Shown: in pieces, positions 21,882 through 33,730 of the stretch
Numbering within the stretch: position 1 is the stretch's first letter
How the letters are laid out: each line of letters begins with the position of its first letter
NCBI GenBank assembly: GCA_964200185.2
Contig: CAXNAD020000044.1
Coordinates: 1-36,613 of the forward strand
Reading direction: 5' to 3'
Length of the DNA stretch: 36,613 bases
Origin: Choristocarpus tenellus KU-1152
Taxonomy: Eukaryota; Phaeophyceae
Notes under the pieces: generated by a model
The model's input: only the letters and a program-made list of their open reading frames with translations
Databases searched by the model: none
Told to the model about the DNA's origin: nothing
Made by a program: the position numbers and the translations under genes

Positions 21882-22674
21882 AATGCACAGCTGACCTTCG
21901 ATGCTTTTGCTTAGGGCACTTTAGAATTCGAACAGTGCTACAGATGAAACATGGGCTCCTGAGTAGAGCAGCCATACCCATAAACCAGGGGGAAGGACAA
22001 GAACATTCAGGGTGTTGTGCTATACATATTATTGCATTCTGGATTACTACATACTTTGAAGTATTTTTTACTCAATAGGTTGGTGGATGTTCTGCATTTC
22101 AAAGTGCAAGAGTGATCCTTCTGTGCTTGCCTGGGTTCCACCCCACATATGGCTACTTGTTGCCGATTCGAACTACTGAAAGAGCTCAGTATTGGGATAG
22201 ACGTTGGGACAGTGGGGACAATAGCAATGTGTTGTATCACTTTGTAGGGTAGCACACTATTCATAATAGTCGCCTCATCCATGCAGTTCTGTCGCATCAG
22301 GAAAGAAGTTTAGTTTTGTCAAGTTTGGGAATGTAAAGAAGGTAGCATTCCTTCTAAGGCCATACATAATAGACTGGGTACAAGATTAATGCACTGAGTG
22401 AAATAGATATCCTTTCTCCTCACAGCATAGTGCTTTCATCATCAATCCCCCTCAGTGTCAGTCCCTCTTTTTCCAAGCCAATCTCTCATAGTCTGTCGGC
22501 AGGGATGCATATATATATACTAGTTCAATTGCCTCTATTGTGATATCAGCACCATGCCTAAGAGGTAACTCCAGGGTAACATCTATGACTATCTCAGTTA
22601 CGACACCTGAGCCCCCTATATTGGACATTAGTGGTGAATAACATGCACATGCACGAGTTGTTCCTCATTCCACT
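21882..22674. other. Convergent intergenic region
   Basis: It separates the 3' end of the plus-strand giant gene from the stop of the minus-strand Tudor/coiled-coil gene. No domain, RNA gene or element copy was seen; a short TA repeat lies near 22,510. Confidence 0.35.
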
Positions 22675-23874
22675 TCAAACCCAGCGTTGCCTCTGCCCTT
22701 GCCCTCGACCCATTGCCCTCCCCCTCGCCCACTCATCCACACCCATGGTCGCTGAGAAATAGTCATATGCCTCCTTCCTTGCTCGATACTCTGCTTCCAC
22801 TACGGATGCCTCTGCCTTTTCAACCCTCTTCCGACATTCCAATGATACTCTCTCCACTTCTCGTCGCAGAGACTCCAACCTGGCCCTGGTCTCCCTCCTC
22901 TCTTTTTCTATCTCACATGTATCCTCCAGTGAACAGACCATTTCCTTTCCGACACGAGGAACCCTTGGTGGATCATCCACCATACTCTCATGCCGCCTCA
23001 TATTGGGTTCACAGCTTCTACCCCTGGCCCCCATGGACTTGATGCGTAAGACACTCTCTGTGCCTTCCTCCTCTCTTTCTTCCCCCCCCGGCCTTCCCTC
23101 CCTTTGTGTTGTGCTTGTGTAATCACTAGAATGAGTTAGGGCCTCTCCTGACAGGTTCACCAGCCACTTCTGCTGGTCACTCGAGTTTCCTTGCCTCTCT
23201 TGGTAGCTACTGGATAGATTTGGGGAGAGAAGTGGAGAAAGAGAACCCTCCAGACTTTCTAAACGCTGGGAGAGTAGCAGAACTTCCTCATCCCGTTTTG
23301 AAAGTTTTGCCCATAGCGTCTCTATCATGGAAACCAGAGCTGGATTTGAGGAGGACTGAATGAGATTGGACGGCACTCCAGAAGTCGAGTTTGAGACCTG
23401 AGACAAGTCTGTTGTGTTTGATGGAGGTGGCAAAGGAGGTTGTGTATTTTTCACCTGGCCAGGTGTGGCGACTACGGAAATCAAATCATGCGGAGGGACC
23501 GGCATTTCAGTGCCAGAGCCAGGGCCAGTACCGTTACAGGGGCTAGAGAAGTTGGCCAGACTGGAGCCAGGACTACAATCACCGTTGCTGGGAAACGTTT
23601 GTTGCGGGTTTTGGCATTTGAAGGTGCCTGGGTTAGAGCTTTGTAAGTACGGGTGTGCCCTACAGCTCTTTGATTGGACTGTGTTCAGAGAGGCTTGGCA
23701 CCTCTGCCTGTCTTTCAGCTTGCTTTGTTTAAAGTAGTGCTGCTGTCGCCCCTTAGAACCAGAACAAGCAATGTCGTTTTTTCCACAGAGCTGCTTCTCC
23801 GCCGACCGAAGAGGGTTCTTCTGCTCGTTACAATGTACAGGGCACATTGAAAGGGGAAATGATTGCCAGTGATG
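22675..23874 (-). CDS. Last exon: disordered plus C-terminal coiled coil
   Basis: The frame is open from about 23,935. The phase-0 acceptor CCTGAG gives a start at 23,874 (HHWQSFPLSMCPVHC). The first 190 residues are Ser/Pro/Asn/Gln-rich and disordered. A helix follows (WAKLSKRDEEVLLLSQRLESLEG), and near the C-terminus there is a long charged coil (CEIEKERRETRARLESLRRE, then VERVSLECRKRVEKAEASVV). It ends GQRQRWV and a stop. No ATG opens the frame, so it must be spliced to upstream exons or start at an internal Met. Confidence 0.65.
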   Translation of the reverse strand, partial: HHWQSFPLSMCPVHCNEQKNPLRSAEKQLCGKNDIACSGSKGRQQHYFKQSKLKDRQRCQASLNTVQSKSCRAHPYLQSSNPGTFKCQNPQQTFPSNGDCSPGSSLANFSSPCNGTGPGSGTEMPVPPHDLISVVATPGQVKNTQPPLPPPSNTTDLSQVSNSTSGVPSNLIQSSSNPALVSMIETLWAKLSKRDEEVLLLSQRLESLEGSLSPLLSPNLSSSYQERQGNSSDQQKWLVNLSGEALTHSSDYTSTTQREGRPGGEEREEEGTESVLRIKSMGARGRSCEPNMRRHESMVDDPPRVPRVGKEMVCSLEDTCEIEKERRETRARLESLRREVERVSLECRKRVEKAEASVVEAEYRARKEAYDYFSATMGVDEWARGRAMGRGQGQRQRWV

Positions 23875-26800
23875 CTCAGGCAAATCCGTGGGTGAAGAAA
23901 TATCTTTGGTGATTCTGGAGTTGTTGGCAGGGCTTGGTCACCTACATTATATAGTTCCCTCCTAGCTGGACACACTTTGTTCTTTGTTTGGTGACTTGCA
24001 GCATCCCTTTTCCGAACATTTTGAGTTGACAGAGTTTTTGGTGAGTTTCAATCCTTGTTCTTGCTGACTGACAACTTGTACGTACAAGTTTTTGTTGCTT
24101 CAAGAATTTTCTTCGATTCAAGAGCTCTGGTCTCGCTATCTTGACTTGGCTTGTATGAAACTTGAAGTCTCAGGTCAGGTAGAAGAGACCATACTGTGTA
24201 ATGAGCATCACAAATATACGGTAAAGAGAAGAGTGGTCTAGAAGAGACAATAGGACATCATGCATGCCTTCTATTGGGAAGTAGGCAGGATAACCTTTCA
24301 TCACGAAGCAGAAAACCTGTATGCCCCAAGGAGTGGATCATGACAAAGATGTAGCACCTTGTTCACCTTTCTAGCACGTTCCACTGATAGTTGATGCCGC
24401 AGTCCTTCCAACTCAGTCTGCATTGCCCCAGCTCTTTTCACCCACTCCATGCGTTCCTGGTTTGTTCTTACCTTGGCGGCAATCCTCTCTGCTGTGAGAT
24501 CCTTCTGGTACTTTTCTTCCAGTTCCAGTTCACGCTGCAGTATACATTTTAAAAAGAACAATGGCGCCAAATGACACATTGGAAGTAACTTTACCTCATC
24601 AAACAGATAAACAACATTGAGTATCAAACAAAAACGCGTTTTACTCATTGTGTGAGCCACGTTGTCCCGTGCGTAAGACTTGCTCACCCTCTTCGCCTTA
24701 GCCATGGACTGTTCCCTGCAAGTTCTGATTCCGGCCTTGAGATTTCTCACCTCCTCGGCGAGATGAAATGCCTCCGCAGCATACCTGTGCCAAATTTGAA
24801 GATCAGAGTAAATAATCGACATCAATTTTAGTACCTTGATCACCGCAAGCAAGGTTTGAAGCAATACCACGGACTACAGCGTTGAGGTGGTGGAAACCAG
24901 AGTACATAGTATATGCACTGAGTAAAGCATCTAACTTTGAACACGCCTGCCTTGTAAGCAAAGAGTCCGGAGTGTGACAGTGATGTATGCTTTTGTATTC
25001 TTGTTTGCTATCAATTTTGGGGTAATGGCATGATTCACACCAGAAATCCCTTCAAACGTTTCAGGTTGGATATTGTTGCTGTAATTGATAATAATAATAA
25101 TGACAACAATAATAGCCAAATAACTAGTTGCAACTTTTTCTTGCCTCTTTCATGAATGTGATACTTGTCCACCTTAGGCACCAAGGGGCACAATTGAAGT
25201 GCATCAACAGAGCAAGATGTATTCACGCTTTTTTTTTATCCTACTGCCTGTCTGTGTTGAACACAGGGTGTTTGGGTGTGAGAAAGACAAAGAGGTTAGA
25301 CAGAAATGCTCACCTAGAAAAAACGCCCGAAGTGTATTCAAACCCAGCTGGGCCAATAATCTTTTACTTTTGAGTTGATGAGAAAGGTAATAAGAATAGT
25401 ATATATATATATGTAACAAATAGAGCTCACTAGTGTTGTGGTGGGAAGCACAAACATTCATCTTGCCTTGAAAGTACAGAAATTCATTTCACCCTGTCCC
25501 AAGGCAATCGGGTAGAAAATTGTATGTTGGGGCCAATTTTTGGCAGTAGTTTCTGGCATGGCCCATTTAGTTTGGATCCAAAAAGGAAGCAGTAGTGGTA
25601 ATGGAGTGTTACTTGGTATACCCAATGGAATGTAATGCGGGGTCTGAAACACTTCCTTTCCTCCTTTTCAAGCCCCAGGGTGCTGGAATACGGTCACGGT
25701 TACGGCTAGGAATACTCTTGAGCAACAGGAGTAGTGGTACAATTATCTGGATATATCCTAATGATATGCTGATTGTATTTTAATCTTAGGGTTAGTTCAA
25801 AAACAGTGGTATTTAGCACCGTTTTCAAATGGAACTAGATGTTTGCCGTAGCCACACCCCAACTAACCTCCTGACACCTCCTTCAACTTTAGTAAGTCAG
25901 CATCCAATCAAAACGGGAAACAGATCTTTGCTTGCAGGTGCGTGCACTACTGCAAGTGTTCTCCTTCTAAGCCCTCGCCATACAGAGTCACTGCCAAGCT
26001 TCCACTAAACACAATAAATCTTATTCTCATGCCAGTGAATTGTTGACTGCAAAAAAAAGTTTGGAATTTTCTCTCTGCACTAGTTATGTCCAACAATCTA
26101 CACACGATAAGATCTGATTGACAAATTCACATGCTATTGCAGGACCCAGCCCCAACATGTAACTTGACCTTGCCCTAATATTATTAATCCAACCGCATGT
26201 CCTCAATCTGAACCCATGTCTAATCGCACTTAACGACCCCTCGGTAAGAAAAAATATCTTGCACATAGTCAAATGCAAGCACCTATAATGTCTTCTTACC
26301 TGCTTTGAACGGAGGACCGAATGTTGTCCCATACAGTCAATTCCCTCTCCTCCTTCTCTCCCTTGTCCCTAGGCTTTTGCTTGCTGTGCTCAACTGCTCC
26401 AAGTCTATCTCTTGAGCATGACCCCTCAATCATAGCCCCACCTGCTCTGCTTGCTCCAATTGACCCACTCTTTCCCAAGTTTTTTTGGTGATCCTCATCG
26501 CAGGTTTTAATTGAACCTTTGAACTGCTTGTAATGCTGTTCATGAAGGGGCAAGGCAGTGCTGTGCGCGTTTCGGGGGACATAATTTTTGCTTTTGGAAT
26601 TGACTCTGTCCACTCCCTTGTTCATGTTAGCATCTGTACTCATCTCAATAGCTGCTGCACTGTGAGGTCCCAGGAGAGCTATCCCCCTTGACCCTGCATT
26701 GACCCCCCCCCCCAAGCCCCGACTTGCGTCAGGGCCCGCCTCACCCGCCGACTCAAGTCCCGATTTGGATCAGGACCAGCTTCAACAGATGAATCAATCC

Positions 26801-29669
26801 TTGTGCCGCTGAGATGGCCCCCACAGTTTTCAGGATTAGATGCACATGTGGAAGGTTCTGAATGGTTCATGGTGTGTGGATCTGACTTGTTGGAAATGGA
26901 CGACAGGAGATCCCCCTGTTCTTTGGGTGGCAACTCTTCCCTCTTACGGGTTTTAGCAACGGCTGGCTCCCACTGCAGGTGACTCGGCATCACAGCCCCA
27001 CTGGTCAAATTTGCAACAAGATGGGAAGGAGTCGAAGCTGGTACATGTGTTACTCCTCCCTGAACTTGAATACCTACATGAGGGGTAAAGGATCGTGGGG
27101 ATCTACTGCTAGCTGGTGGGCTTGTTGCAGAAGCAGCAGCAAGATTATGTATCCAGCCAAGCCCACCACCTCCTTCTTGTGTCGGTGTTTTGGTATGGAT
27201 TGGTACGGACTTTGCAATAGTTGGCACATCGATTGTGGCCGACCAAGGGACGTTGTTGGAGGTTTGTTGCACTATAGTGGGCACCTGGGCCGCCTTGGAT
27301 GCAGCTGCCTGTGCAATCCAATTGATCTCGTTAGGATGTGTAGCTGGGGTTGAGGCAAGGGAAGTGGTCTGGACTGGGATCCTCCCGGCCATTTTGTCAG
27401 AAGCCATAGATGCTGACGCTTCTCCAGAGGAGTGATGGTCATCAGTGGGAGATGGTGGGGCAGATGGTCTGGCCTGGCCACCGCAATCCTCACTGGAGAA
27501 TACATCACTTCTAACCTTGCAGTTTGAACCTTGATCACTCTCTTCAGCTCTCCCTTCCTCCACTTGATCTCCTTTTTCTGCTCCTCCAGCAATGACATCA
27601 TCGCCCATCCCTGACACACACACCTGTGTTTCCCCATCATTTTTCAACCCCCCTAATCTGTCAACGTCTTCATTTTCTGCTTCTTGATCCTCAGTGATAC
27701 CAGCAGCTCTTGAAACTCTTTCTTGCTTGTCTCCGTTTCTCATCGGAGTGTTCCCTCCTGAACTGAGATCTATGAAGTGAGGTGAAGAATACACTTGCCC
27801 AAGGATGACATTCCTTGAGGGTACGCTCCATTCGTAGTCTCCATCCTGGAACTTGACATACAATGTGCCATCTTCATTCACACGGCCTATTGTAGCAAGG
27901 TGATACCCCTAAAATAGAATGGTTGGGATCATTGTTGAAGTAAAGCCAACATAAGTATTGGGGATGTAGTTTAGTGTTGTGATTAGTCCTGAGGCTGGTG
28001 TCTTAGACTAAGTGGATTCTGGTGGTGTGATGCGGAGTGGAGTGGCTATGCGGGTGTTTGACAGGAATTGCTCTTTTAGGAGCACGTACTTGCTCTTGCT
28101 TGGACCTTGATGTACCATACCCATCTAAGGCGCAAGCATAGTTCATATTTTACGTGTATGCCCCCGTCAGCACTGATGAGGGAGTCCACACAAGCCTGCA
28201 TGTGCTTGTGAAATAGAATATTTTCATCGGTCAAATACAGTGCGTTGAATTGTTTGGATTGTGTTGTAGAGGGAGGTATCATATCTGTTGTTTGAAGTCA
28301 ACAGTGACCTTGCAGAACCTGTGCTACGGTGATTATGACTTTGGTAAATACTCCTCACTAAATAACCTTGTAGGTAATATCTGACAGGGTAAAGTCACTC
28401 TAGAGCAAAACTTATTCTAGAAGTAGCAAGATCTCCTTGAGCACCTACGCTGCTGCGGCTTTTGGCCAGGGTGAGGAATGTTCCATCATTACTTCATGCC
28501 AAGGAATATAATACACCACTATAATCTTGTTTTACAATTATCTAGTTGCCTTAAAACAGTTTCTTTAACCCCTTACCTTGAGCCAAAGATAGGATCAAGC
28601 AGCAGGCGAAGCTAGGGCACCATCGATTCATTTCCTCGATAGCTTTCTTTCTAATTGCTTGAAGGTAGACAATGTCCCACTATTCGTTGGCACAATCGGG
28701 ACACAACAGATAGCTATCTAAGATACTCCCAGATGCAAACCCACCCAATTTCGTATGTCCTGGTTCAGGCTTGTATTTCTTTGTGGTAAAATTACTTCTT
28801 GACATATTCCTTTCTCACATGGTTATCAATTTGCTACTCACTCTCACAGTTGTATCAAGTTCAAGAACAAGTCCGTCAATATATAAAAACTGCCGCAGAA
28901 TGCCTCTCCTGTTATCTTTGTAGAAAGTTATGTTCGTAAAGATACACATATTCTTCTGACAAACATAATTCTTGCATTTCTTTTCAATGCCATTTATAGT
29001 ATTCTTCTTGGAAACCATGGGCACCACGACCATCCTTCTATTCAAACCAAAGGAGAACAGGTTACAGGCTAGATATTACTTTCAGCCTAAGATCAATGGC
29101 ATCTTTCGTTGTATATGAGTTTACAGATTATTTTCAAGTGGAAGGTCACCTCCTAGCTCTGCCCCAAGTCACACCTTGCCCCTCCTTGCCAGCTTCACAT
29201 CCGCGTACATCCCAGGCTTGGCCTTGGCTGCCTTTTGTCCTGGGCGTCTCACTCTTATTGCCATGACACCCTCCTCTTTATCACCATCCTCATACGCTAT
29301 CTCGTATGAATATCCTTCCTCCTTATGATCGACACTCACCACTTTGCCTGGAAACCAGCGTGATCGGCCCCCAAACCTTGCCTCCACCATCTCCCCAACT
29401 GCGAAGTGACCTAGGGTCGGGGACTCTGTGCCACCATCAGAGAGGTCACCTGTGTTGCTTCCCTTCAAACGCGATGAAGTCTTACCACCCTGGCTATCTC
29501 CCAGAAGACGACTGTGGTGTTGTTGCTTTACCCCCCCATTCCTTTCACCCTTCATTGTGTCGTCGTCACTGCACAATACAATATCTATTTCTTGCTCCAC
29601 TTTTATTGCCTGTCCACCTTTTCCTGATGTTTCTTTATTTTTGCTATGGTCTTTTGATTTTTTCCTCAT
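22675..29669 (-). CDS. Double Tudor-like / coiled-coil protein (multi-exon)
   Basis: Proposed gene in five exons read right to left: 29669-29175, 27908-26300, 24784-24688, 24534-24367 and about 23,874-22675, giving roughly 1,190 residues. The first two exons hold two Tudor/Agenet-like modules; such folds often bind methylated lysine or arginine. The middle is disordered and the rest is helical, so a nuclear or chromatin scaffold is a reasonable inference. Junction phases agree: 29175 and 27908 are phase 0, 26300 ends phase 2 with 24784 supplying one base, and the later joins are phase 0. The exception is exon 2, which needs one extra base at a run of 11 G. An in-frame TAA lies just upstream of the ATG at 29669. 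Splitting into two genes at the 1.5 kb intron 26299-24785 remains possible. Confidence 0.6.
24367..24784 (-). CDS. Exons 3-4: coiled-coil segments
   Basis: Exon 24784-24688 reads YAAEAFHLAEEVRNLKAGIR, ending KAKR at GTGAGC. Exon 24534-24367 follows CTGCAG and reads RELELEEKYQKDLTAERIAA, with TELEGLRHQLSVERARK at its end. The heptad-like spacing of Leu, Ala and charged residues indicates coiled coil. An inner GTAAGA at about 24,471 could give a shorter form. Confidence 0.6.
24785..26299 (-). other. Long intron, nothing recognised
   Basis: This is the proposed 1,515-base intron of the Tudor/coiled-coil gene (GTAAGA donor, CACAG acceptor). It has TA-rich simple sequence near 25,395-25,412 and no element copy or coding exon that could be supported. 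Confidence 0.4.
26300..27908 (-). CDS. Exon 2: second Tudor-like module and disordered middle
   Basis: It starts after CTATTTTAG with GYHLATIGRVNEDGTLYVKF, then QDGDYEWSVPSRNV. With LARRGK from exon 1 this makes a second Tudor-like module. About 480 residues rich in Ser, Pro, Ala, Gly and Asp follow. The frame ends at 26679, just after a run of 11 G (26703-26713). The coding-like sequence continues one base out of frame (NAGSRGIALLGPHS) down to a strong donor, AGCAG|GTAAGA, at 26300. Confidence 0.6.
27909..29174 (-). other. Intron splitting the second Tudor-like module
   Basis: This is a 1,266-base GT-AG intron, in phase 0 at both ends. No coding or repeat content was recognised inside it. 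Confidence 0.5.
29175..29669 (-). CDS. Exon 1: first Tudor/Agenet-like module
   Basis: It begins MRKKSKDHSKNKETSGKGG, a basic, nuclear-signal-like start. Near residue 115 comes GEMVEARFGGRSRWFPGKVV, then SYEIAYEDGDKEEGV, the hallmark of a Tudor-type barrel with its aromatic and acidic residues. The exon ends KLARRGK at CAAG|GTGTGA, starting a second module that continues in the next exon. Confidence 0.75.
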
Positions 29670-30041
29670 CTTGACGCCACCTTCATCACTGCGAGAGACC
29701 CACGGGGACCTTTACTTGAGTGTCGTCCTCGAGCAATGGAATAATATGGAACGTGATGATGGCTATACAAAGTGTTCTTAAAACCTTTTCCGACCATGCT
29801 TGCCTGTCTTCGTTATCCAATAGGAGAAAGTCGCTGAAGCCCTCTTCTCCTGTCGAGCACATTCTCCTCGAAGCCGTTGCAACCAGTCGAAGTTGTTCTT
29901 TGGTGTGGCGATGTGTACAACAATACTACTAATAATGGAAGAGTGTGGCGTTTCCAAGAAGACCTATCTAGGGTTAGGGGTATGCGTGTCGATTTTATGA
30001 TTTTAAGTGAGATGAGGTGATGGAAGATGTAGAGACAAATC
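29670..30041. promoter_or_regulatory. Divergent intergenic promoter region
   Basis: 372 bases separate the ATG of the minus-strand Tudor gene from the ATG of the plus-strand methyltransferase, so both promoters must sit here or within 5' exons. No motif was confidently identified; CTAGGGTTAGGGG occurs near 29,967. Confidence 0.4.
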
Positions 30042-33000
30042 ATGGCAGACAAAGGCACATTCGAACTCTACATAGTGATAGCCAATATATCTAAGCGAGC
30101 TAATGTGCGAGCGATGATTACAAGTGCTGCTGCCTTCGGTGCAGATGTCCTTGTAGGTATGCAGATAGCGCGGTTAGTCATGTATTTTTTCAACCCTTAC
30201 CCAATGATTATCGAATGCTTGCAAGTGTTTCATTTCCTGTGGGGTGGACTATTCGGTACCAAGGAGGTGAGAGACACAGGTGTTGCCTTGTTTGCAACAT
30301 TCCGTCTTTGATAATGAAATTCTCTTAATGGGTGGCAAAGTGTGCCTTTTTCTCCATACACTTTTCCTTCAAGCTCCACCTTCACAGAACTTCACCCATA
30401 TCAATAACTCCTCCCCTTGTGTCTTACGTACAATTGTACATTCCTTTTGACCCACGGTGTAGGCCCTGGTGATCGCTATAGATCTATTCTTGCGTTATGG
30501 ATGACTAGAGTTCAATGTTCCTCTACGTGGGTTGAAGGTCGATATTGGTTGAGGTCTGCCTTGGAAAACCTCACCATCATGCACCAATGTCGGGAATTGG
30601 ACTGATCTTAGTTTCATCGCCTTTAATACACACATTACGGTGCGCACTTCAAAATTCAGCTATCCTTCCTCCATAAATATAATTGCTTCTCCATCCCTTC
30701 TCATCATCCCCCCGCGTCCTCTCGTCTTCCTTGGGTTTGTACTGGTGCTCGTACCCCGCATCCCCCATCTCTTCCATTCTGACCACGGCTCTCCAGTGGG
30801 GCAACCCAAGTTCTCTGTGGGTACACACACAGCTCCAGACATACCTGCCAGTCTATGCATCCGACAGTTCAGGGATCTTGACAGCTGCTGCGACTTTGTG
30901 CACGGACGAGGGGGATCTATGATTGGGGTGGAGATTGTAGACGGTGCAAGGAGCTTGGACGATGATCCATTCCCTTTCGACAAGTCATGCGCCTTTATGA
31001 TGGGGAACGAGGTGCGTGACAGGACCCCAAAACCCTAACTCTGTTTTTTTATACTGAAAAAAGGTTTGCTGTTACCGAAAATTCGAACTAGGTGATACAT
31101 GCTTTGTGGCCTTGACTGAACTGAATGTAGGTTGTGACACTAGGCAATACTTCAACTACCTGCTAGCTCTATGCTCACTCCAGGCATTGTGATATGCTGC
31201 CCCACTACACTGTGTGGGCATGTGCTGTCTGCAGCTCAGATAACTCTTGCTTGTAGTCGTTCCAACCTTCATTCATCTGTCCCATGCGAACCCCTCCGTG
31301 TGCATGATGCATGATGGTAGTCACAAGCAAAGGGAAGATGTGTGCAGGCTTCCTATGCTACGACATTTATGGTGTTATGAGCTCCTTGCTTGCGGTGTGG
31401 TGGAGTTGTGCTTTGAAGCCACATCAATAGACCCTAGCAACCATGCAGTTGCCCTTTGAACTTCTGCTTCTACAGCATTATTTTACGCCCTGCCTTTCCA
31501 AGTGAGATGCAACAACCTGCAGCTTTCCCCACTCCACCCACTCAACAACCACCACCACCATATCTCCTATCCTCCCCTGTACGTTGAGCCTAAGAGCAAA
31601 GGTGTCCTGCCCTGACTGTATTGAAACCAACTTGCACTGATGATTGTACTATTATGCACTCTGTGCCATGTGTAATTCCCAAACTGTGCCAGTTCACATG
31701 CCTGTTTTTGTCTTGCCTTGGCGGAAGGATGCAATCCCTGAATGTTGCAACATATAGTCAGTTGCAAGGACTATTGTACACTAGTGGTGCAGTAGATTTT
31801 TGCGGCAAATTTGGTGTTCTCGTTTAGTTAGTGGAGTTCAGGAAAGCACCTATTCCCAAAAAATTGGCAGCCTGTGTTGTAGTATGTCTTGGCGTGTCCA
31901 CAGGCTGACCTGTGATCCTGTCTGAATATGATCTCTAACAGCCCTGGTCCAGGCATGTCACAAAAAGATTGGAGCCTGTCCAGAGCAGTGTGGAATGGCT
32001 CCAATGGTTGGTACCTGGTTTGGATATTTCATAATATTTGAAACTGGACCAGGCCATGTACTTGTCCGTTCACAATTGCCTGGCCTGTTGAAACCCCCTG
32101 ATTAATAGCTGTCTCTAAGTATATACTTCGAACTAAATATCAAGGATTAGCACAACAAACCAACAGAAGGCTTTCTCATTCTGTGCCCTTTTTGATGGAA
32201 ATGAGCCCAGGAAAATGTTGATCTTACAATAATGTCGTGGTCATTCTAATGTATTATTATTTCCTGTGGTGTGGTGTAATTTTCTACGATATTATTATGA
32301 ATATTCTAGTAGCCCATGGTCACCACAAGAGACACCATGTACAGTTGTTTGAGGAGGAAAGTGGGGTGAGAATGAGAATAGATTCCCATTGGTTGTTACC
32401 CTCTCTTTTGCTGTAGTAGCTATTGCTGCCAAATTAGAACTGCCCTATTAACTGCTCAAGAATATATTGACATCACCTCTATATCGTGTGTAGCTCTTGC
32501 CCTCACTGGTCAATGATCTGTGCCTTGCTTCGGGCTTTACTTCTTAACCACACCCTAATTTGATGTGTGTTCACCTCTCACTTCAACTCCAAAACCATGG
32601 AACTATGTCCACACCTCATATATGGTGTCAAGAATTGCAGAATTGTCATGATGATTTGAATTTCACTGGTTGACCAGCTTGCTCTTGGTGGTGCCCTTGG
32701 TTTTCTCGATGCTGTCTCTGTGCTTGTGTATGGATTAGTACCTCAAAACGTTTTCCCTAGATCAACTACAACATTTATGCCCCCCCCTTCCCCAGGAGTG
32801 AGCACCTGCAACAAAGATCTATCAAGCACAATAAATCCGTCACAACACTTTCCTACCTTCACAATTTTTCTCTTCCCTACCTTGCTGGGCAAAATGCCCC
32901 CCCACTATACAGTTGATTTTTTCCCTACCCTGGGAGGCGTATCTCTATAAGAATACAAACCTTACCACCTCTTTGTGATATCCTCAGGGCAGTGGAATGA

Positions 33001-33203
33001 GCCCTCAGCAAAAAGAGCGGTGTGACAGCTTCTGCTTTATCTCCCAATATGGGTGTGGTACTGCCTCCTTAAATGTTGCTGTTGCGGCATCCATAGTCTT
33101 GCACAGGTGTTCTGCTTGGAGGGATACCCAAAGAGGTCAGGACCACTTGCAACATCATCACCAACGTACAGTTGGAGCCCAAGAGGGCATTGGTAGGGCA
33201 TGA
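30042..33203 (+). CDS. SpoU-family RNA 2'-O-ribose methyltransferase
   Basis: Four exons are proposed: 30042-30156, 30226-30266, 30868-31011 and 32988-33203, about 172 residues, all phase-consistent. The product should be a SAM-dependent alpha/beta-knot enzyme methylating the ribose of tRNA or rRNA. Motif 1 is in ANISKRANVRAMITSAAAFG, motif 2 is CAFMMGNEGSGMSPQ across the last splice, and motif 3 is FISQYGCGTASLNVAVAASI, which forms the knot. GVEIVDGARSL is also typical. The Arg usual in motif 1 (NxxxIxR) reads Thr. Compared with relatives, 10-15 residues around FGTKE/FRDL seem to be missing, so a small exon may be overlooked in 30267-30867. The ATG opens directly on the catalytic fold, with no organelle-targeting extension. 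Confidence 0.8.
31012..32987 (+). other. Large intron of the methyltransferase gene
   Basis: This is a 1,976-base GT-AG intron inside motif 2 (GNE|GSGM). It holds no recognised coding exon. Around 31,890-32,095, words such as CTGGACCAGG, CTGACCTGT and GTCCAGGCATGTC recall the GTCC-rich tract at 10,480-11,310. Confidence 0.55.
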
Positions 33204-33204
33204 G

Positions 33205-33730
33205 GGACAGACAGCTGGGTCTCAATCATGACATTGCCCCTTGCTGCTTCCTCACAAGGCTCTGTGATGCCTCCTTTAATGTGTGGTTTGTCCCCAGCCT
33301 GCGGGACATACATTGCTCTTGAGCTCACTCCTGGCATCCTTGCCTTGATAGATGGAAGAACCTCGATCTTGAGGTACCTGGACTTCTCCCCAGCCATGGT
33401 GATAGATTTGGATCTCCACCGCATCTGCTACCTGGTTCTTGTCTCACTGAAGGTTCTCAGTATGATGTGCAGTTTGTAAGGTACACCTTGAATGCGCACA
33501 AATGGCAGTAAGATCATGGCCAACAACTCCCCTTGCAGTCATGGGATAAGTCCGTGATGAGATCATCTGACTCAAATTGGGTGTGTTCTTCTCAAGCTCA
33601 TGCAAGGTCATCTATTTGTAAATTCCACCTTCATCTGCGATGGCAATCCAGCAGTTACATGTGGCAGCTCATTGCCATGCCTTAACCAAATGGCAGATAA
33701 AAACTGAATTCTAGGTCGTAATGTCACCAC
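33205..33730 (-). CDS. Candidate minus-strand exons, function unknown
   Basis: Two coding-like blocks are seen. One runs 33730 to about 33,629 after GTCCAG and reads VVTLRPRIQFLSAIWLRHG, then HVTAGLPSQMK. The other runs 33424 to about 33,205 after GTAGCAG, reading RWRSKSITMAGEKSRYLKIE and later PQAGDKPHIKGGITEPCEEA. The first faintly recalls MSP/ASH-type beta domains; the second is not recognised. They would face the 3' end of the methyltransferase gene with almost no gap. No complete gene model can be drawn. Confidence 0.25.
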
